Of a stretch of 64,000 nucleotides of DNA, positions 48,567 to 62,530 are shown piece by piece. The position numbers were made by a program, and so were the translations under genes. Source of the DNA: Ficedula albicollis (lineage: Eukaryota; Chordata; Aves; Passeriformes; Muscicapidae); contig NC_021673.1 in the NCBI RefSeq assembly GCF_000247815.1, forward strand, positions 46,870,081 to 46,934,080. Reading direction: 5' to 3'. The notes beneath the pieces are model-generated. The model searched no databases. It was given only the letters and a program-made list of their open reading frames with translations, and had not been told where the DNA came from. Numbering within the stretch: position 1 is the stretch's first letter; each line of letters opens with the position of its first letter.

Positions 48567-49669
48567 GGTCCAACAGCTAAGTAAGTCATCAAGGTGAAAC
48601 AATAAGAAGAGAACAGACAAGTTCCTGGAAGAGAAATACCTTGGGTGTTACTAATACATAGGAAGCACATTTGATTGAGGAAATCCCTGAAGATAGTTGA
48701 AGGCCAGGAGTACTCTCAGGAAATGCATGCTTGACATGCTCAAAGGCTTCCTCAGGCACCCACATCTGGCCACTGCTGGAAGCGGGACACAGCACTAAGC
48801 AGATGCTTGGTCTGGCACTAGAGAGATACTTGACACCTGGCTAAACAGATGTGGTGGGCAGCCTACACACCTGAGGAGTTAGATGCTTAATTCAAATCTC
48901 TGTGTCAGTTCCAGCTGAGAAAGTCTAATGAAGAGAGGATTCATTTGGGTAGTAATGATGTAGGGCTAGGCTGAGATGAACAGGAGGAAGGAGGTAATAG
49001 ACCTTGAGCACTACCTGTTACATATCCACTCATTGCATAATCAAGCAGTGCTTTTTTTAAGGGTCTTTAAAGAGCACAGAACAAGATTCACTGTGAGAAC
49101 TAGTGATGCCACTGTGTGAGGGATATAAGCTGATGACAAGTCTATTTTCTATGTCTCCTCCCAAGGATACAAGTGTCCCTGTGATCAAGTAGCATTTGCT
49201 AATACCTGTTTCCAAAGAAGCACTTTTCTAGTCCTTAGAACCTCTCCTAACAGTTTTACAAAAGTAACATCGTCGCCACTTTTTAAGGTCAGAACCACTA
49301 GTTTTTTCTTTTAACAAAGGCTGTTGGAGCAAGTGGGATAAGTGACAGCATCTAGATTTGATCTGCATCATTAATACTGACTTCTAAAGAAGGCAGTTCA
49401 CACAGGGCAGGTGACAGGATCAAATATATTGTTTAGGTGGGCACAAGAAGAATAACCACCCGTCTTCCCTGCATCCTGAAGCTCTCCAGAGTGTGTAAAT
49501 GACAACACTTTCATGTCACTAGATCAGCCAGTTGGAACAGTCCTGGGACTAACTTCTTTCAGCAGTTAGTATGGCTTGTACACAATCTCCCTGTAGGGGA
49601 ATTGCAAGGTCTTTTTCTAGACGTGCTAAGAGAACTAAAGCATCACCTCCCAGAAATCCTGTGGTGACT
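48567..49669. repeat. 1103-bp tandem duplication, copy 1
   Basis: This copy starts GGTCCAACAGCTAAGTAAG and ends CCTGTGGTGACT, abutting copy 2. No difference from copy 2 was found by eye over the full length. The content is ordinary unique-looking non-coding DNA with no recognised gene, so duplication is the only notable property. It starts just after an AGAGG microsatellite. Confidence 0.97.
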
Positions 49670-50772
49670 GGTCCAACAGCTAAGTAAGTCATCAAGGTGA
49701 AACAATAAGAAGAGAACAGACAAGTTCCTGGAAGAGAAATACCTTGGGTGTTACTAATACATAGGAAGCACATTTGATTGAGGAAATCCCTGAAGATAGT
49801 TGAAGGCCAGGAGTACTCTCAGGAAATGCATGCTTGACATGCTCAAAGGCTTCCTCAGGCACCCACATCTGGCCACTGCTGGAAGCGGGACACAGCACTA
49901 AGCAGATGCTTGGTCTGGCACTAGAGAGATACTTGACACCTGGCTAAACAGATGTGGTGGGCAGCCTACACACCTGAGGAGTTAGATGCTTAATTCAAAT
50001 CTCTGTGTCAGTTCCAGCTGAGAAAGTCTAATGAAGAGAGGATTCATTTGGGTAGTAATGATGTAGGGCTAGGCTGAGATGAACAGGAGGAAGGAGGTAA
50101 TAGACCTTGAGCACTACCTGTTACATATCCACTCATTGCATAATCAAGCAGTGCTTTTTTTAAGGGTCTTTAAAGAGCACAGAACAAGATTCACTGTGAG
50201 AACTAGTGATGCCACTGTGTGAGGGATATAAGCTGATGACAAGTCTATTTTCTATGTCTCCTCCCAAGGATACAAGTGTCCCTGTGATCAAGTAGCATTT
50301 GCTAATACCTGTTTCCAAAGAAGCACTTTTCTAGTCCTTAGAACCTCTCCTAACAGTTTTACAAAAGTAACATCGTCGCCACTTTTTAAGGTCAGAACCA
50401 CTAGTTTTTTCTTTTAACAAAGGCTGTTGGAGCAAGTGGGATAAGTGACAGCATCTAGATTTGATCTGCATCATTAATACTGACTTCTAAAGAAGGCAGT
50501 TCACACAGGGCAGGTGACAGGATCAAATATATTGTTTAGGTGGGCACAAGAAGAATAACCACCCGTCTTCCCTGCATCCTGAAGCTCTCCAGAGTGTGTA
50601 AATGACAACACTTTCATGTCACTAGATCAGCCAGTTGGAACAGTCCTGGGACTAACTTCTTTCAGCAGTTAGTATGGCTTGTACACAATCTCCCTGTAGG
50701 GGAATTGCAAGGTCTTTTTCTAGACGTGCTAAGAGAACTAAAGCATCACCTCCCAGAAATCCTGTGGTGACT
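49670..50772. repeat. 1103-bp tandem duplication, copy 2
   Basis: Second head-to-tail copy, starting GGTCCAACAGC and ending CCTGTGGTGACT, after which unique sequence (CAGGTAGATT) follows. Microhomology at the junction is a single T at most. The absence of visible divergence from copy 1 makes the event extremely recent, polymorphic, or artefactual. Confidence 0.97.
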
Positions 50773-52688
50773 CAGGTAGATTTATGTATATTATTGGCTC
50801 CTGCTGGGTAAATTCAGGCTACTGAAATGTATGTTGTTGGCCCCACATAATAAACAAAATATGTTTTCCTATGGCATGGTGGAATAGAGTTTTAAGAGTA
50901 GCAGGAGTACATTGAGCCCTTGATGTCCTATTTAACTTTTTTCTGGAACTGGCAAAACTTTAAACTTATCACAGATATAAAGGCAGATGAGGAGAGGTGA
51001 AAGATTGGTAGGAACTGCAGGTTCATCTCAGTGTGTATCAAAACCTTAGAGCTTTAGTTTTTGAAAAGCATTTGGGATTTGCATATACAAACTTTGAGTG
51101 GTCTGCATCTTGCACTGAACTACTGAAAGCCAGGTACCATGTCCAGACATAAGCTGAACAGAGCCCATGCCTCAAGCACTGGTCCTGGGAGCAGTTTGCC
51201 AAGTCAGCCTCACGTCCCGCCTTTCCAAGATATCTGAGTTCACTGGCCATTGCAAAACTGCTGCCCTAAGCCATTAGTAATGCCTGTCTTAACTGAGAGA
51301 CCTATAAGCTCAGCACAAATCACAAAATCACAAATCACAACTTCTACAGACTCTTCATGTGTGTCTTTGCCTAGGAATTGCACCCAAAGCTGAATCAACA
51401 AGGATTGGCATAGTAAAGGATGTGTACCCTCACCACGAGGCCCAAAAACTCCCTCATACTGCAGACATGAGATCTTCCCTCACCTTGCATGCTGAGGGTT
51501 TGAAAACTTTCTCTCCCCACATCTGGTTTTTCTTCATTAACAGTGTCCAAAGCAAGGCGCAACACTGATCCTTTCTCTGCCTTGGAGATGGGGTTTGGAG
51601 GTGTGGAAGCCCAAGGGAGAGAGCTGCATAACTTAGACCCTCTCCTTTGCTTCAGGGAATGGTCTGAATGGGTCTCTCTGTTCCTGGGAGGGCCAACCCT
51701 GCTGGGGGAAAGGGCTCCTCAGGCAGATGCTGTGGGCAAGCTCTTTCTGCAACAGTATTAGTGGTGAGCCTTGCCCATAGGGATCCCAATTCATTTGCTG
51801 CATGTCAGCTCCTGAGCCTCATTCACTAAGAATTCACTAATCTATAGGGTAGCTTTTTCCAGTCAGAAACCCTAACAGCTAGAGATAAATTAAAGCTGGA
51901 ACTGGAGCTGGATCAAGAACATTTGAGTAATCCATCCAGCCTAAGCAAGATCCCCCAAGACAGGAAATCTCAGCAAGAGCCTAGAAAGAGATTATAAAAG
52001 AAAAGCCCAGGCACCACGGTTGTGATGGTGGGATGGCCCAGCATAAATGAGGAAACATCAGAGGCTGTAAAGCCCACTACTTCTTCAGGTTGCTGTCAAA
52101 GTATAAAGCAACTTCAGCTGTGAGTAGAACTTCTTTTAGAAAGAGAAAAATGGCATCCTTTGGGAGTCACAGTTTATTTCTTGTCATTCTATCCTACAGC
52201 ATCTTCTGTTGTTGCCTGTCCCTGAGTACCTGGGAGAGGAAAGCTAATGAACCCCATGCATGAAAGTGCAAGCTCAGACCGAGCTGCAGCCTGTTGGTTG
52301 TACTTCCCCACCACCACTGAGCATGGGAATACCATTCCTGGCCTCAGAGGGAAGCATACAGGAAAAAATGTACCTGCCACAGACTAGAGCTACATCCTGG
52401 TGCTGGAGAGCCTACAGACCCTTGCAGTGGTGTTTCTCACAGGCTAAAACCACATTACAAGTGCCTGACCAGGGTGGCAGGGACATTTGCCACATAGCAG
52501 TGCTGGGATTTTACAGGCCATTTCTTGGCTCAGCCCTGCTTTGCCTCTTGTGCAATAATGACATTCTTGAGGTCGGAATTTTGTCTTTATCATGTAACTC
52601 CACTGACATGACTGCCCTGACTCTCAGTTCAGGTTCTTTCCACATTAAGGGGGGCATATTGCTGAGGACAAGGGCTGGCCACCACACC
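50773..52688. other. Unique non-coding DNA, nothing recognised
   Basis: No gene, RNA or transposon recognised. A small CACAAATCACAA direct repeat occurs near 51306-51335. Confidence 0.5.
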
Positions 52689-52807
52689 TTCACCTCCCCC
52701 AAAGGCTAACAGCATGCAGCACACTTCCCATCACAGGTCCCACAGCACACTTTCACCTCCCCCAAAGGCTAACATCATGCAGCACACTTCCCATCACAGG
52801 TCCCACA
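52689..52807. repeat. Tandem duplication, period 63 bp, two copies
   Basis: TTCACCTCCCCCAAAGGC to CATCACAGGTCCCACA occurs from 52689 and again from 52752. One internal substitution seen (AACAGCATG versus AACATCATG). Confidence 0.96.
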
Positions 52808-55800
52808 AAAAGCTGGAGAAGCATTTCACTTGCTTGCACACAGACCCATCACAGCCTAATGCAGTGGCTAAACAGGACAAGTAAATTTCTAGCAAAAATG
52901 CCTTTAACTGTCCTTACTAGAGCATTGCCTTGAGGCTCAGTGAGGCTTGGGCATATAGGAAGGTGGATAAGCATAGAAAGCATGAGAAATCTGAGCGCAG
53001 ACAAAGGGGACTTGTATCAGAAGTAAGTGGGAGAGAATTAAGACTGCCAAGCTTTTAAGAGGAATTGGAATTTAATGAAGTGATCGAACAAAGAAATTGA
53101 AAGCCTCCTTTGCCTCCTGTAAGGGTCGGATGGATCTGAGCAATACTCAGCTTGGCTGCATTACAGGGTTGTTATTTAATTTTAAAGAACTTGGAAGCTT
53201 TCAATGTACTTCATAATTCTATTGACATTTATGATTTGAGATACTTAATCTTGAAAACACAAACACAATGTTGATCTGTCTCTCACCCAAGAGAGTTGGG
53301 AATCAGTGTCTGCAGCTTTTAAATGCAGCCAATCTAGGATCTGCTTGCCACGAGCCAGCCTTTACCTTGCTCTGACGATTCCAAGCAGGGACTTTATGTT
53401 TTGCAGAGCTGAATTTTTCAATCCTGAATTTATTTATTTTTTTTTACTTTAAAACTACATTGCTTCATATTTGCCTTGCAAGGCTGGGACCCAGATCTTG
53501 CTCCTAGAGAAAGCCCCTACCCTTTCTCCACTGTATTTAGGGTGGGACACTTCTTATAATCTTGGCTGGAATGAATAGAAACATGGCCACATCATCTATA
53601 CATCAGCAGCAGAGATGGTGCAGCTTGCTTTTTAGCCCCCTGACTGCATGGACAAACCAAGGACTTGACATCCCAGGCTCATTCCTGGGTATCCCAGGGC
53701 ATCTGCAAAGCTACAGCTGAGCCTGTGTGTGTGTTGGGGGGTGTGCACATAAACACACACTTGTTGTGCATTGTACAGATGACACTAGCTGGTTACTTCT
53801 GGATCGTTCTCTCTCTCTATGTAAAGGATCCCACAGAAACCGTGAGAAATATTAAGCCTCATATTAGGGCCGATATCCAATTCATATATTTCAAAGCTCA
53901 AGTCTGTTCACATGTGAAGGCAGACGTTGCCAGTAATCATGTATTAAAATGGAAGAATATATGTGTGAAGCCTGAAATTAATTAGAATCTGATTCTGCTC
54001 TCATTAACAGGCATGAAATTCCCATTGACTAAACAGGACGTTGTACCCTTACAACAGACTTTGGTCCCTAATTTTCACACCACGAAATTGGCACTGACAT
54101 TTCAAAGGCATTACAGTAGCAGAAAGCTGACCCTTTGTCTTTGCTACCAAATGTATTTTCAGAGTATGACCAATTCGTAAAGCCTAACATCATACTCCTT
54201 AGTTAGTGAATGCAGAGCCCTTTGAAGATCAAAAATGCTATTATTATTTCCATATTTTTGCCAAACCAAAGCTGCCATGCTGAAGCCATCTGTGTCAAAT
54301 GCAAAGCACTGCCTCCAATACTTTCTGAGCAGACCCTTCCCTTGTGCTCCTGTTGTTCTGTTTCCACATCTGGTTTCACGATAATTTTGTGAAGATGCAG
54401 TCAAAAAGTGGCACTGCTTCAGAGATAATGGGAGTTGCAGCTGGACAGGATGGCAAGGCAAGCTCTGATTTGGACTCAGTAACACATTCGGAAGCAGTAA
54501 CCCAACAGCCATCTCAGGTGGAGATGGAGGATGTGCTGTAAGTGAGGCAGTGGCTCGCTGGTGCCCTGGGATGGGCGGGGTTGAGGGTGACCAGGAAGCA
54601 ACAACTAAAGATGAGAGAAAAAAAGGGCAGCAAGGAAAAACTTCTTCTCAACTGCCTCACACTCAGCACAGTGACTGGCTGGTGGTGTTACAGTGTGAGT
54701 AGAGCATGGGAAAGCAAATGAATTGCAGATTTGGACCTTGTGGAAACCTCAAGAGCCTCATGCTCTGCAAAGGGATACAAGACTCCCTTTTGTGGGCTGC
54801 TTTGCTGTAAATCCTCCCCTCTGAGCTTCCACAGCTGCCCTGCGTGCCCATTCAGTCAAAGGGCCATAGCCAGAGGTGGGCCAGAAATAATCTAGAGAAT
54901 AGCAAAATCCACAGGAATTTTTCCAATGATTTTAGTGCATATTTGATCAGACCCTGGGTGAAGCAGAACTTGCACGTTTGATACCAAAGTCGTCTATCTC
55001 CAGAGAGAAAGAGGAGGGTTGGGTGGAAAAATGGGAAGCATAGGAGATTAAGCCGTCTCTCCTTTTTTTCCTTTTCTGTAAAGCTTCTGCTGTTTTGCAA
55101 ACTAGTGGGTGCAGAGGAAAAGGGAGACAGAAAGGGCCAAATCACTATGTGGAAGAAGAATCTGCAGTGCTGAGACGAGGAAAGTCTGCTCTTTGTGAGA
55201 TAAGATTTCTGATCTGCAGGCGTACAAAGCTTTCATAATTGCTGGAGTCATTACTTGCAGTAGATGGCAGAGAGACATGACAGGTACTGCAGGACACATA
55301 ATAAGCTGGAATGAGCAGTGATGTTAATCCAATACCATCAAAGATCGGGCTCATCACAGGAACCCATTTAGAGTCCACAACAGCAGCCCTGATATTGCTA
55401 AGGAATACGTTTCATCTAAGTACAGACCTCACTTCAGTCCGCAGCCGTACATTTGTTATTTCTTCCTCTTTTCCCAGATGCTGTCGCTACAATTTATCCA
55501 CCCCAGTTTATCCCATCCACGGATGTGTCGCACTGTTCATTAGAGCCTGGATTCCTGCATTTTATTTCGCTACTTAAACTATCTCCCATAATGAGGAGGC
55601 TGCTAACAACCTTACATAGAGTATGAAAAAATTGACTTATCTTCCAGCTCAGCTTCTATGGCTGCAGGTGCTGAGCTTCTCTGGTGCACTTAGGGGCTGT
55701 AAGCTGAGTTTCAGTTCTCAAATGTTTTCTATGTATCACGATTCCCAGATGGAGCATCAATGGACGCTCCGGAATACCTTCTCACTTCCACAGCCTGCCA

Positions 55801-58800
55801 GTTAAGGAGAATATTCTAGACTGAAGGCAAGGCTGAAGCCTTTCTCCTCTAGCACCCCTTGAGAGATTTCAGCACAGGAACGACAAGCTAGGGATTTATG
55901 GCTAAGTTGCTGAGTCCAAGCAGCCAGACACCTTACTCAGTTTGCTTTTGTAGGTTTGGGAGACACAGGAAACAGCTGCTAAAACAGCATGGGAGGACGT
56001 GTTTAGTCAGTTTTGTGAAACATATTCCTGAAGGTTTATTAAATTCAAATTTGATTTTATAATTTATGGCCACTAAGCCTGATACAAGAGTTCCTGCCAA
56101 CAAATGTGAGCAAGAGCTGGAGCTGAGCTGCATTTGACTTCATTGGTTATTGTGCCCAATTTTGTGTTGAACATTTAACCTGTTCTTTATTTTTAGCTCT
56201 TGAGTTTTGCACTGTGATCTCTCTGAACTTTGCTCCTTTGATAGTAACCAGAGTGCTCCATGCAAACAAAACAAGAGAATAAAGCAACTACAACTTTTAA
56301 CTACAGCAGCTGTGACACACAGCAAAAGGCACATGTGAAATTCTACCAAAGAACTTAATTAGCTGATTGCTTATTTAGAAACTATAACATCATGGCCTAA
56401 TAACCCTGGTATTCAGAGATTCAGTAGCAAAGGCCTGGTTTGGATATACAAATATGTCACTGCACTATAAAACCAAAATAGTGCTTGTTTTACTACATTT
56501 ACATATAATGCATTTTCCTTCAAAAAAAGCTGAGTGACAAATTCCAGGGACTGCAATTAGCTTCCCATCTTAGTTTTGTGGCTCTTCTGTTTATTGGCTC
56601 TTGTCAGGAAAACTTGTTCAACCAGGGTTCAACTCTGCCTTGTAAACTTGACTAACTTTTACAGGAGACTCTTCATATAGCCTGTATAACCAAGGGCAGA
56701 TAGGGGGGCATAACTGGAAGGGAACTGAAACCACAGAGAAAACAGCCATAAGGGACTGCTGTTTGTACTGGGAAAGCACCAGCCACGCCTTGATCTTCAG
56801 ATACCAGTTCCCTCCTTCTGCTGCAAGCTGCAACTCCATCTCTTCACCTATGATTAATGCATTCACACTTCTGAAAACCTGTGTCACACTGAGTGTCAAG
56901 TGAATTTTCAGGAGATTTACGACAAGGCTTTGTGTTAAAAATAAAGTCTTGGTCTCTATGATGCTTAACCTTCTGCCAGTCCTCTGTTCAACATTCCTGT
57001 ACAGTTAAAAAAGAAACCTTTGTGTTCCCAGACTGTATTTGAAGACATTAGCATGTAACTAAAATAAGCTGGTAATGATTTATAAAGGTTTACATAAATC
57101 TATATAAGGTTATAGATTTCTGGTGGGGTCCACCCATCTGATCAGTCATTTTCACAGCTGCCTAAGAGTTTGTGCTCGGATACTAGCAGCAATGCTGTCT
57201 TGGCAACACTGGATAGTAACGTGCCATGCCCTATGGTCAGAGCACTGTGGATTATTAGCTCCACTTGCATCGAGTCTAAATTAGCTTCCAAAGTTTTCTC
57301 CAGCAGCAATAGAGACACTATATGTTTATGCTCAAGCCACATAACCATACAAGAGGGTTATTGATCACTTATTGCTCCAGATCAGTTTTTTTTACTTAAA
57401 AATTTAAATTTCTTTTGCAGGCCAAAGTTAGGAGGTTTAATCTATAGGTTTAATCTGTATAATTTAATCAATAGGTATAATCTGTATCATTTGTTGCAGC
57501 AACATACAAAAATTTCTTTCAAAAGTTTCCTAGAATGCTTTTTATCCTTGAATTGCTGAAATAAACACTCCATCTTAAACGACTCTGGATTCCTTGAGCT
57601 CAGAGGAGCTGAGCTTTTATTCAGTGGTAACAGTGCCATTGACTCTACAATTAGAAGTTGTCTTCAGTCTGTTAGATCATCAGAACAATGATATTCTGCA
57701 CAATTTCAGATAAAGGTCCACAATGTGCCCTAATTACCGGGAAATTATTTGTTTTATTATAAACATTTCCTTAGTTCAGTATTCAAGAATTACAGAATAG
57801 CTCTCTAGGAGCAATGTGTGCATTTAAATCTGTAAGGAGATTCAGTATCCCTCTTCCAAACAGCAATGTCTTGCTGCCTGACCTCTACCATGCCTGTAAA
57901 TCCCTTGTGTCTCTCCAGAGCTCATGTGCTACCCTGTGAAAGGTGGGAACAATCTTTTTCAGGAGTCACAAATGAAAGCTCAAAGGCCTCAGGCATACTC
58001 ATATAGCTCATTATCACTCTCAGAGGAGAGGGAGGTGTAAACAGATGATCCCTTACATTTCAGAGTTCAGTACAAAGTGTTACCTAAAGCATTCATTGTG
58101 AAAGACCTTCTCTACCAGCCTCATGAAGGGCTGCCCATGAGCTCTGGAACTGGTGAGAGCCAGTCTTTTGCATTTTGGGTGCACCTGGAGAACCAAGTGA
58201 ACGCTGCTACCCTGCAGTGACCCAAGTCTACCAATGGTTTTTGAGTCACAGATAAACACTAAGATCTAACAATTAAAGCTATCTTAGTCCTCGATCCTCC
58301 AGACCCTAACACCTGATAAAATGTTCTGGAAATAGAATCACAACTCAGACAAACAATCCACACCATAACCAAGCACTCACCCTTTCTACTCACCCTTACT
58401 ACTCCAGACCACTCAAGCTGCCAGGGCATTCAGAAATCCTCAGCCATGCCATCTCAGCCAACATCTCTAAATGAAAGCTTTGCATGCCATCCTGGTGCTA
58501 ATAGATCCAGACTACTGCCTGGCAAGTAGAGAAGCTGGCCTAAAACCTGAAGGCCAGTCAGCTGGCCAATAGCCATTTACACTTCTTTTAACCATTTGCT
58601 GCTTTGAACATGCTTTCCAGCTTCTGTCAGCTTGGAGGGTCCCACCTCCACTGCCTAAAGGGTGAGTGAGGGGCTCTCCCCTTCTTTTCCCCAGGATGGC
58701 AAACTCTGACCCTGGGGAGTTCAGGCCTCCATCCCTGCCCATCTCTGCCACACCACAAGTGCAGCACACTTTTAATTTTTTCTGTACTAGCCTCCTTTAT

Positions 58801-58956
58801 ACAAACCACATCCTGGTGTGGCCCCCAGAGCTGAACAGTGTGGGAGCACAAACCACATCTATCAGCCCCAGGAGGGCCTGGTGGGAAAGCTCATTGCATG
58901 GGGAACAGGTTAAAACACTTTATCAAAAAAGCAAGAGCAGCAGGAAAGAGGCAGTA

Positions 58957-58972
58957 AGAGAGAGAGAGAGAG
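58957..58972. repeat. (AG)n microsatellite
   Basis: Eight AG dinucleotides in a purine-rich surrounding. Confidence 0.85.
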
Positions 58973-61149
58973 GAAGGAGTGAGGGGGTACAGGTTAAAAT
59001 TGGCAGTGAATTGCATTTGGAAGTTGCAATACAGGTCCTCCTATTTTGCAGGTGTTCACACTTGTCATTAAAACCTCTACTTCTACCTGCATACACATTA
59101 AACACAGCCAAATCATAGCAAACCTTGCCAGAAAGTGCAATTTTGGGAAGACAAGAATTGGGAAATTCAATCCAAATTTAATTGCTTCAAGTCCCACAAA
59201 AGGAGCTGTGTTTTGGTTTTTTTCTTGGTGTTGAAACATTAATTTTCACCTTAAGTAGTATTTAGTTCCTTTCAACACTTCTTTCTGAGATGGCATTTTT
59301 AATTTGAAAAGCATCCCAAATTGTAAGCAAAAAGGCTAGGCACCCCAAAATAAATACTTTCCAAATAAAGGGCTACAGGTCAACCCAGAGTTATTTTTCT
59401 GGTTTTTTATTTTCCAAGAGAACCTAATAAAACCTTTGGGATTTGATTCAAGACCCAAATTCTTTTAGACTAGCTGGTGCCCAGACAAGCCCTTTATTTT
59501 CCAAGCTGTATTTGCACAGGATGTTTTCACCACCAGATTTGTGCTTAGTGCTATCAGCTCCTCTGAATTTATCGCATGTAAAGTATTTTATCCCGGAAGA
59601 ACACGAGTAACTCCACCAATCTTCTGGCCCCCTAACATGTACTGGCTTCACAAGAGCAGTGGGTCAAAAGTACTACAGGATGTAGGGAGAGCCGAAAGGA
59701 TATTTTGGACAGAATACAGGGCAGTGGAAATAACTGGCATTATTCCATGTCAGGAGGCAAAAGTGTCAAAGTCTATGGCTGTTTTGCGTGACCAGAAGCA
59801 ATGAAGGGTCCCCTAGAAGCCTGACGGATCTTCTAGTGCAGACAAAGATGGCTCTGACTCTGTCACCACCTCAAGACAACCTTCTCCATTCACACTTCCC
59901 CATGTAGCATGTGCCAGACTTTTCTGCCTCAGTGATGTTGGGGTTTCTTTTTTACCAAGTTCTCAGATATCACATCCACAGGAGGAGGAAGAGGGGAGTT
60001 TATAGCATTTCTTTAAAAATTAAGGAAGTTAAGCTTATCTCCTTGCCTGCATACAGGATGCTGTGTGTCCTGGATGAGTGAGCTGACGTGAGATGGTTTC
60101 TAGGCAACTTCTGCAAATCATGTTGGAACAGGAATACGAATTAAAAACAAAACCCAAACAAGTCAAAACAAGTAGCAGCTACTGCATGCAAAAGCAGTTT
60201 TGACTGACTTGTAGGGTTCATGTAAGGCCTTCTGTGGGATTAATACTGCTTTACTCCTAAGGACAGAGAACCCAGCTGTGCCAGCATCTATTGTGAGACA
60301 CATGATAAGTGTGTTTCTGCAGACAGCACACATAGCTTGTGTGTGATAACAGGTCTGTCATGCCATGTCATTGTGATGATATTACTTGATTGCTGAAATA
60401 CCATAACACAAGTGTTCCAGGAACCTCAGCCTGAGTACATCCAGAAGCTGGAAAACAGTGTCAATAACTCCAGTTCTTTCCTCTTTCCCAAAGAATTTTG
60501 CTTTGTATTTATCAACTTGCCATACTCCTTTTTTTTTTCCAAGAGATTGGTAAAGTTTAGGCAAAAAGTAGTATTCTTGGGAGCTGCCTTTATTTGTTTC
60601 TTTTCTATGTAGTACAGAAATTAGGAGGATGTCTCCTCTTAGATTATTCTGCAGTATTAGGAATTGATCTTTTAGTCTCAGCCCATATTTCAGAATTAAG
60701 GTAAGCTGGTCCTCTTCCACTCAAAAGTAATTCTTCCCACATCTTCCCCAATTTATTCAACTACAAAGGTCTCATAACCTCACTCATGCAAATCCAGAGT
60801 TGCACAGTTTTTCCAGTGTCAGAGTAAAATTTAGTCCTCAGTGCCACAGAAGAAAATTAATGGATTCACAACCCACGCTTTCTAAGGCAGCATAACAAGA
60901 AGTTTAGGATACAGTGTTTACAACCTCTTTCCTTAAGTCATGAAGGGTGAGGAATGCCTTACAGAGATTTTTAATTATCAGGATTCCCTTCTGCTCCTGC
61001 ATTTGCTGGTGTGACTGAAAAGCACTGCTGAAGTCTGAACTCGACTGAGGCTGAGGAATTTGTGTTGTCAATGAAGTTCAGAGCAGGTGTTTTAAAAGCT
61101 TATTGTAGTTCTAACTCACAATAAAGGACACCAACTAGGTTTTCAGAGG

Positions 61150-61218
61150 ATTATTATTATTACTGTTGTTATTGTTGTTGTTAGTGTTATTGTTGTTTTT
61201 GTTACTACTACTACTATT
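61150..61218. repeat. Imperfect trinucleotide repeat (ATT/GTT/ACT)
   Basis: TTATTATTATTAC passes into GTTGTTATTGTTGTTG units and ends in four ACT triplets. Imperfect and compound. Confidence 0.9.
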
Positions 61219-62530
61219 AATGCAGAGTGAGAATGAAGGTCGTACCCAACATTGCTCACATATTGAAGTGCTGTTCTGCATTACCTTTTGAGATTGTAGT
61301 GTTTTCCAAGGGCACTAGCTTAGACAAAAATTTAGCATCAGGGTCAATGGATCTATGGCTGCTCTACCCTGCACCCTTCCCGTGCTATCTTTCCCTACTG
61401 TGGGAGGAAGGACTGAACACAAGATCACTCAGCATGATAGGAGTCACACGGTTATAGATGTTCCTTTTGCTCACTGTGGATGCTCTCAGACCTGCCAGCC
61501 CAAAGGGAAATCAGGTACGATAACATTGGAAGATGCTCTTGGGAAAGTTCAAATGGAAGATTCATGTTTTGCAATATTAAACCTCAAACTATGGATGATT
61601 GAAATCCAGATCTGATCATATCTGTATCCTAACAGTTAGCCAGGGAAAGAAGACTCCAAAAAGAGGTCTTAGTTTACCTCTCTAAAAGGTCCTAGTTTAC
61701 CTCTCCAATGTAAGTAAATGCATGGACTAGTGTATCAACAATAACTAGGTTTGTTTCAGAAACCTTTGGTGGTTTTAGGAATTTAAAAGTCCAGTGAACC
61801 ATGGAAGGCTTTTCCATACCCTCCAATAAGCTATCCAGAGCTTTGTCAGTTCTGTTCCATGAAGTAGGAGTCTGACCCCAAAGCATGGTGGTGCTTCATG
61901 AGTCTCACCGTCTCAAGGATTTCACAGAAGGAGATGGCTGAGGTTCACTTATTAGGTCTATTGGCCACCTGTAAAATTTTCAGGATTCTCTGTTATGACA
62001 CAAGCAAGTTCAATTATGTTGCAGATTAGAAACCACCATGTAGAATTTTAGAGCAAATGTCTACTATTTGTTCCTGCCTTCTTCAGCAATAATGGAGATC
62101 CACTTTTAAAGTAATTTATCTTCTTGATCTTCACAGTTGGTCTCCCTTAGAGATCTGAGGACATTGCAAGATACAGGCACATCTGTTTCCTGAATCCAAA
62201 TTTACTCTGCCTCATTGCATGTATGAATCTGTGTTCAGTAAAAACACTATGTGTTTTACATACACACATACACACAGAATATACTGTTAGTGGTTTAAGC
62301 TAAAGACTAAAATCAACCATCAGAGGTATCAAGATTTCAATTCTGCAGGCTCACAAAGCATGGGATTTTGGCATAATTTTACAACATTTTCTCTGGGGGG
62401 TTGCTCTTCATGGTGCTTTTCTAAAGGAAAACTGTGAGCAAAGTTGAGTAGACAAGGGCTTGATTAGCTTCTGGAACACGGTGCCAAATTTTCAGCAGAG
62501 TCAGAGTTAGAATAGCAGGAGAGGAAAGAT

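Larger units (their letters stand above)
52808..62530. other. Long unique non-coding stretch, nothing firmly recognised
   Basis: Almost 10 kb without an identifiable gene, RNA or transposon. Minor features: a degenerate TAGGTTTAATCTGTAT-type repeat at about 57430-57490, (AG)n at 58957-58972, a GTT/ATT/ACT-rich repeat at 61150-61218, a 15-bp direct repeat TAGTTTACCTCTC near 61668-61705, and a CA/TA tract near 62257-62276. The segment 53036-53240 is evenly A+T-rich with homeodomain-like cores and could be a conserved non-coding element; this is a guess. Confidence 0.45.
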
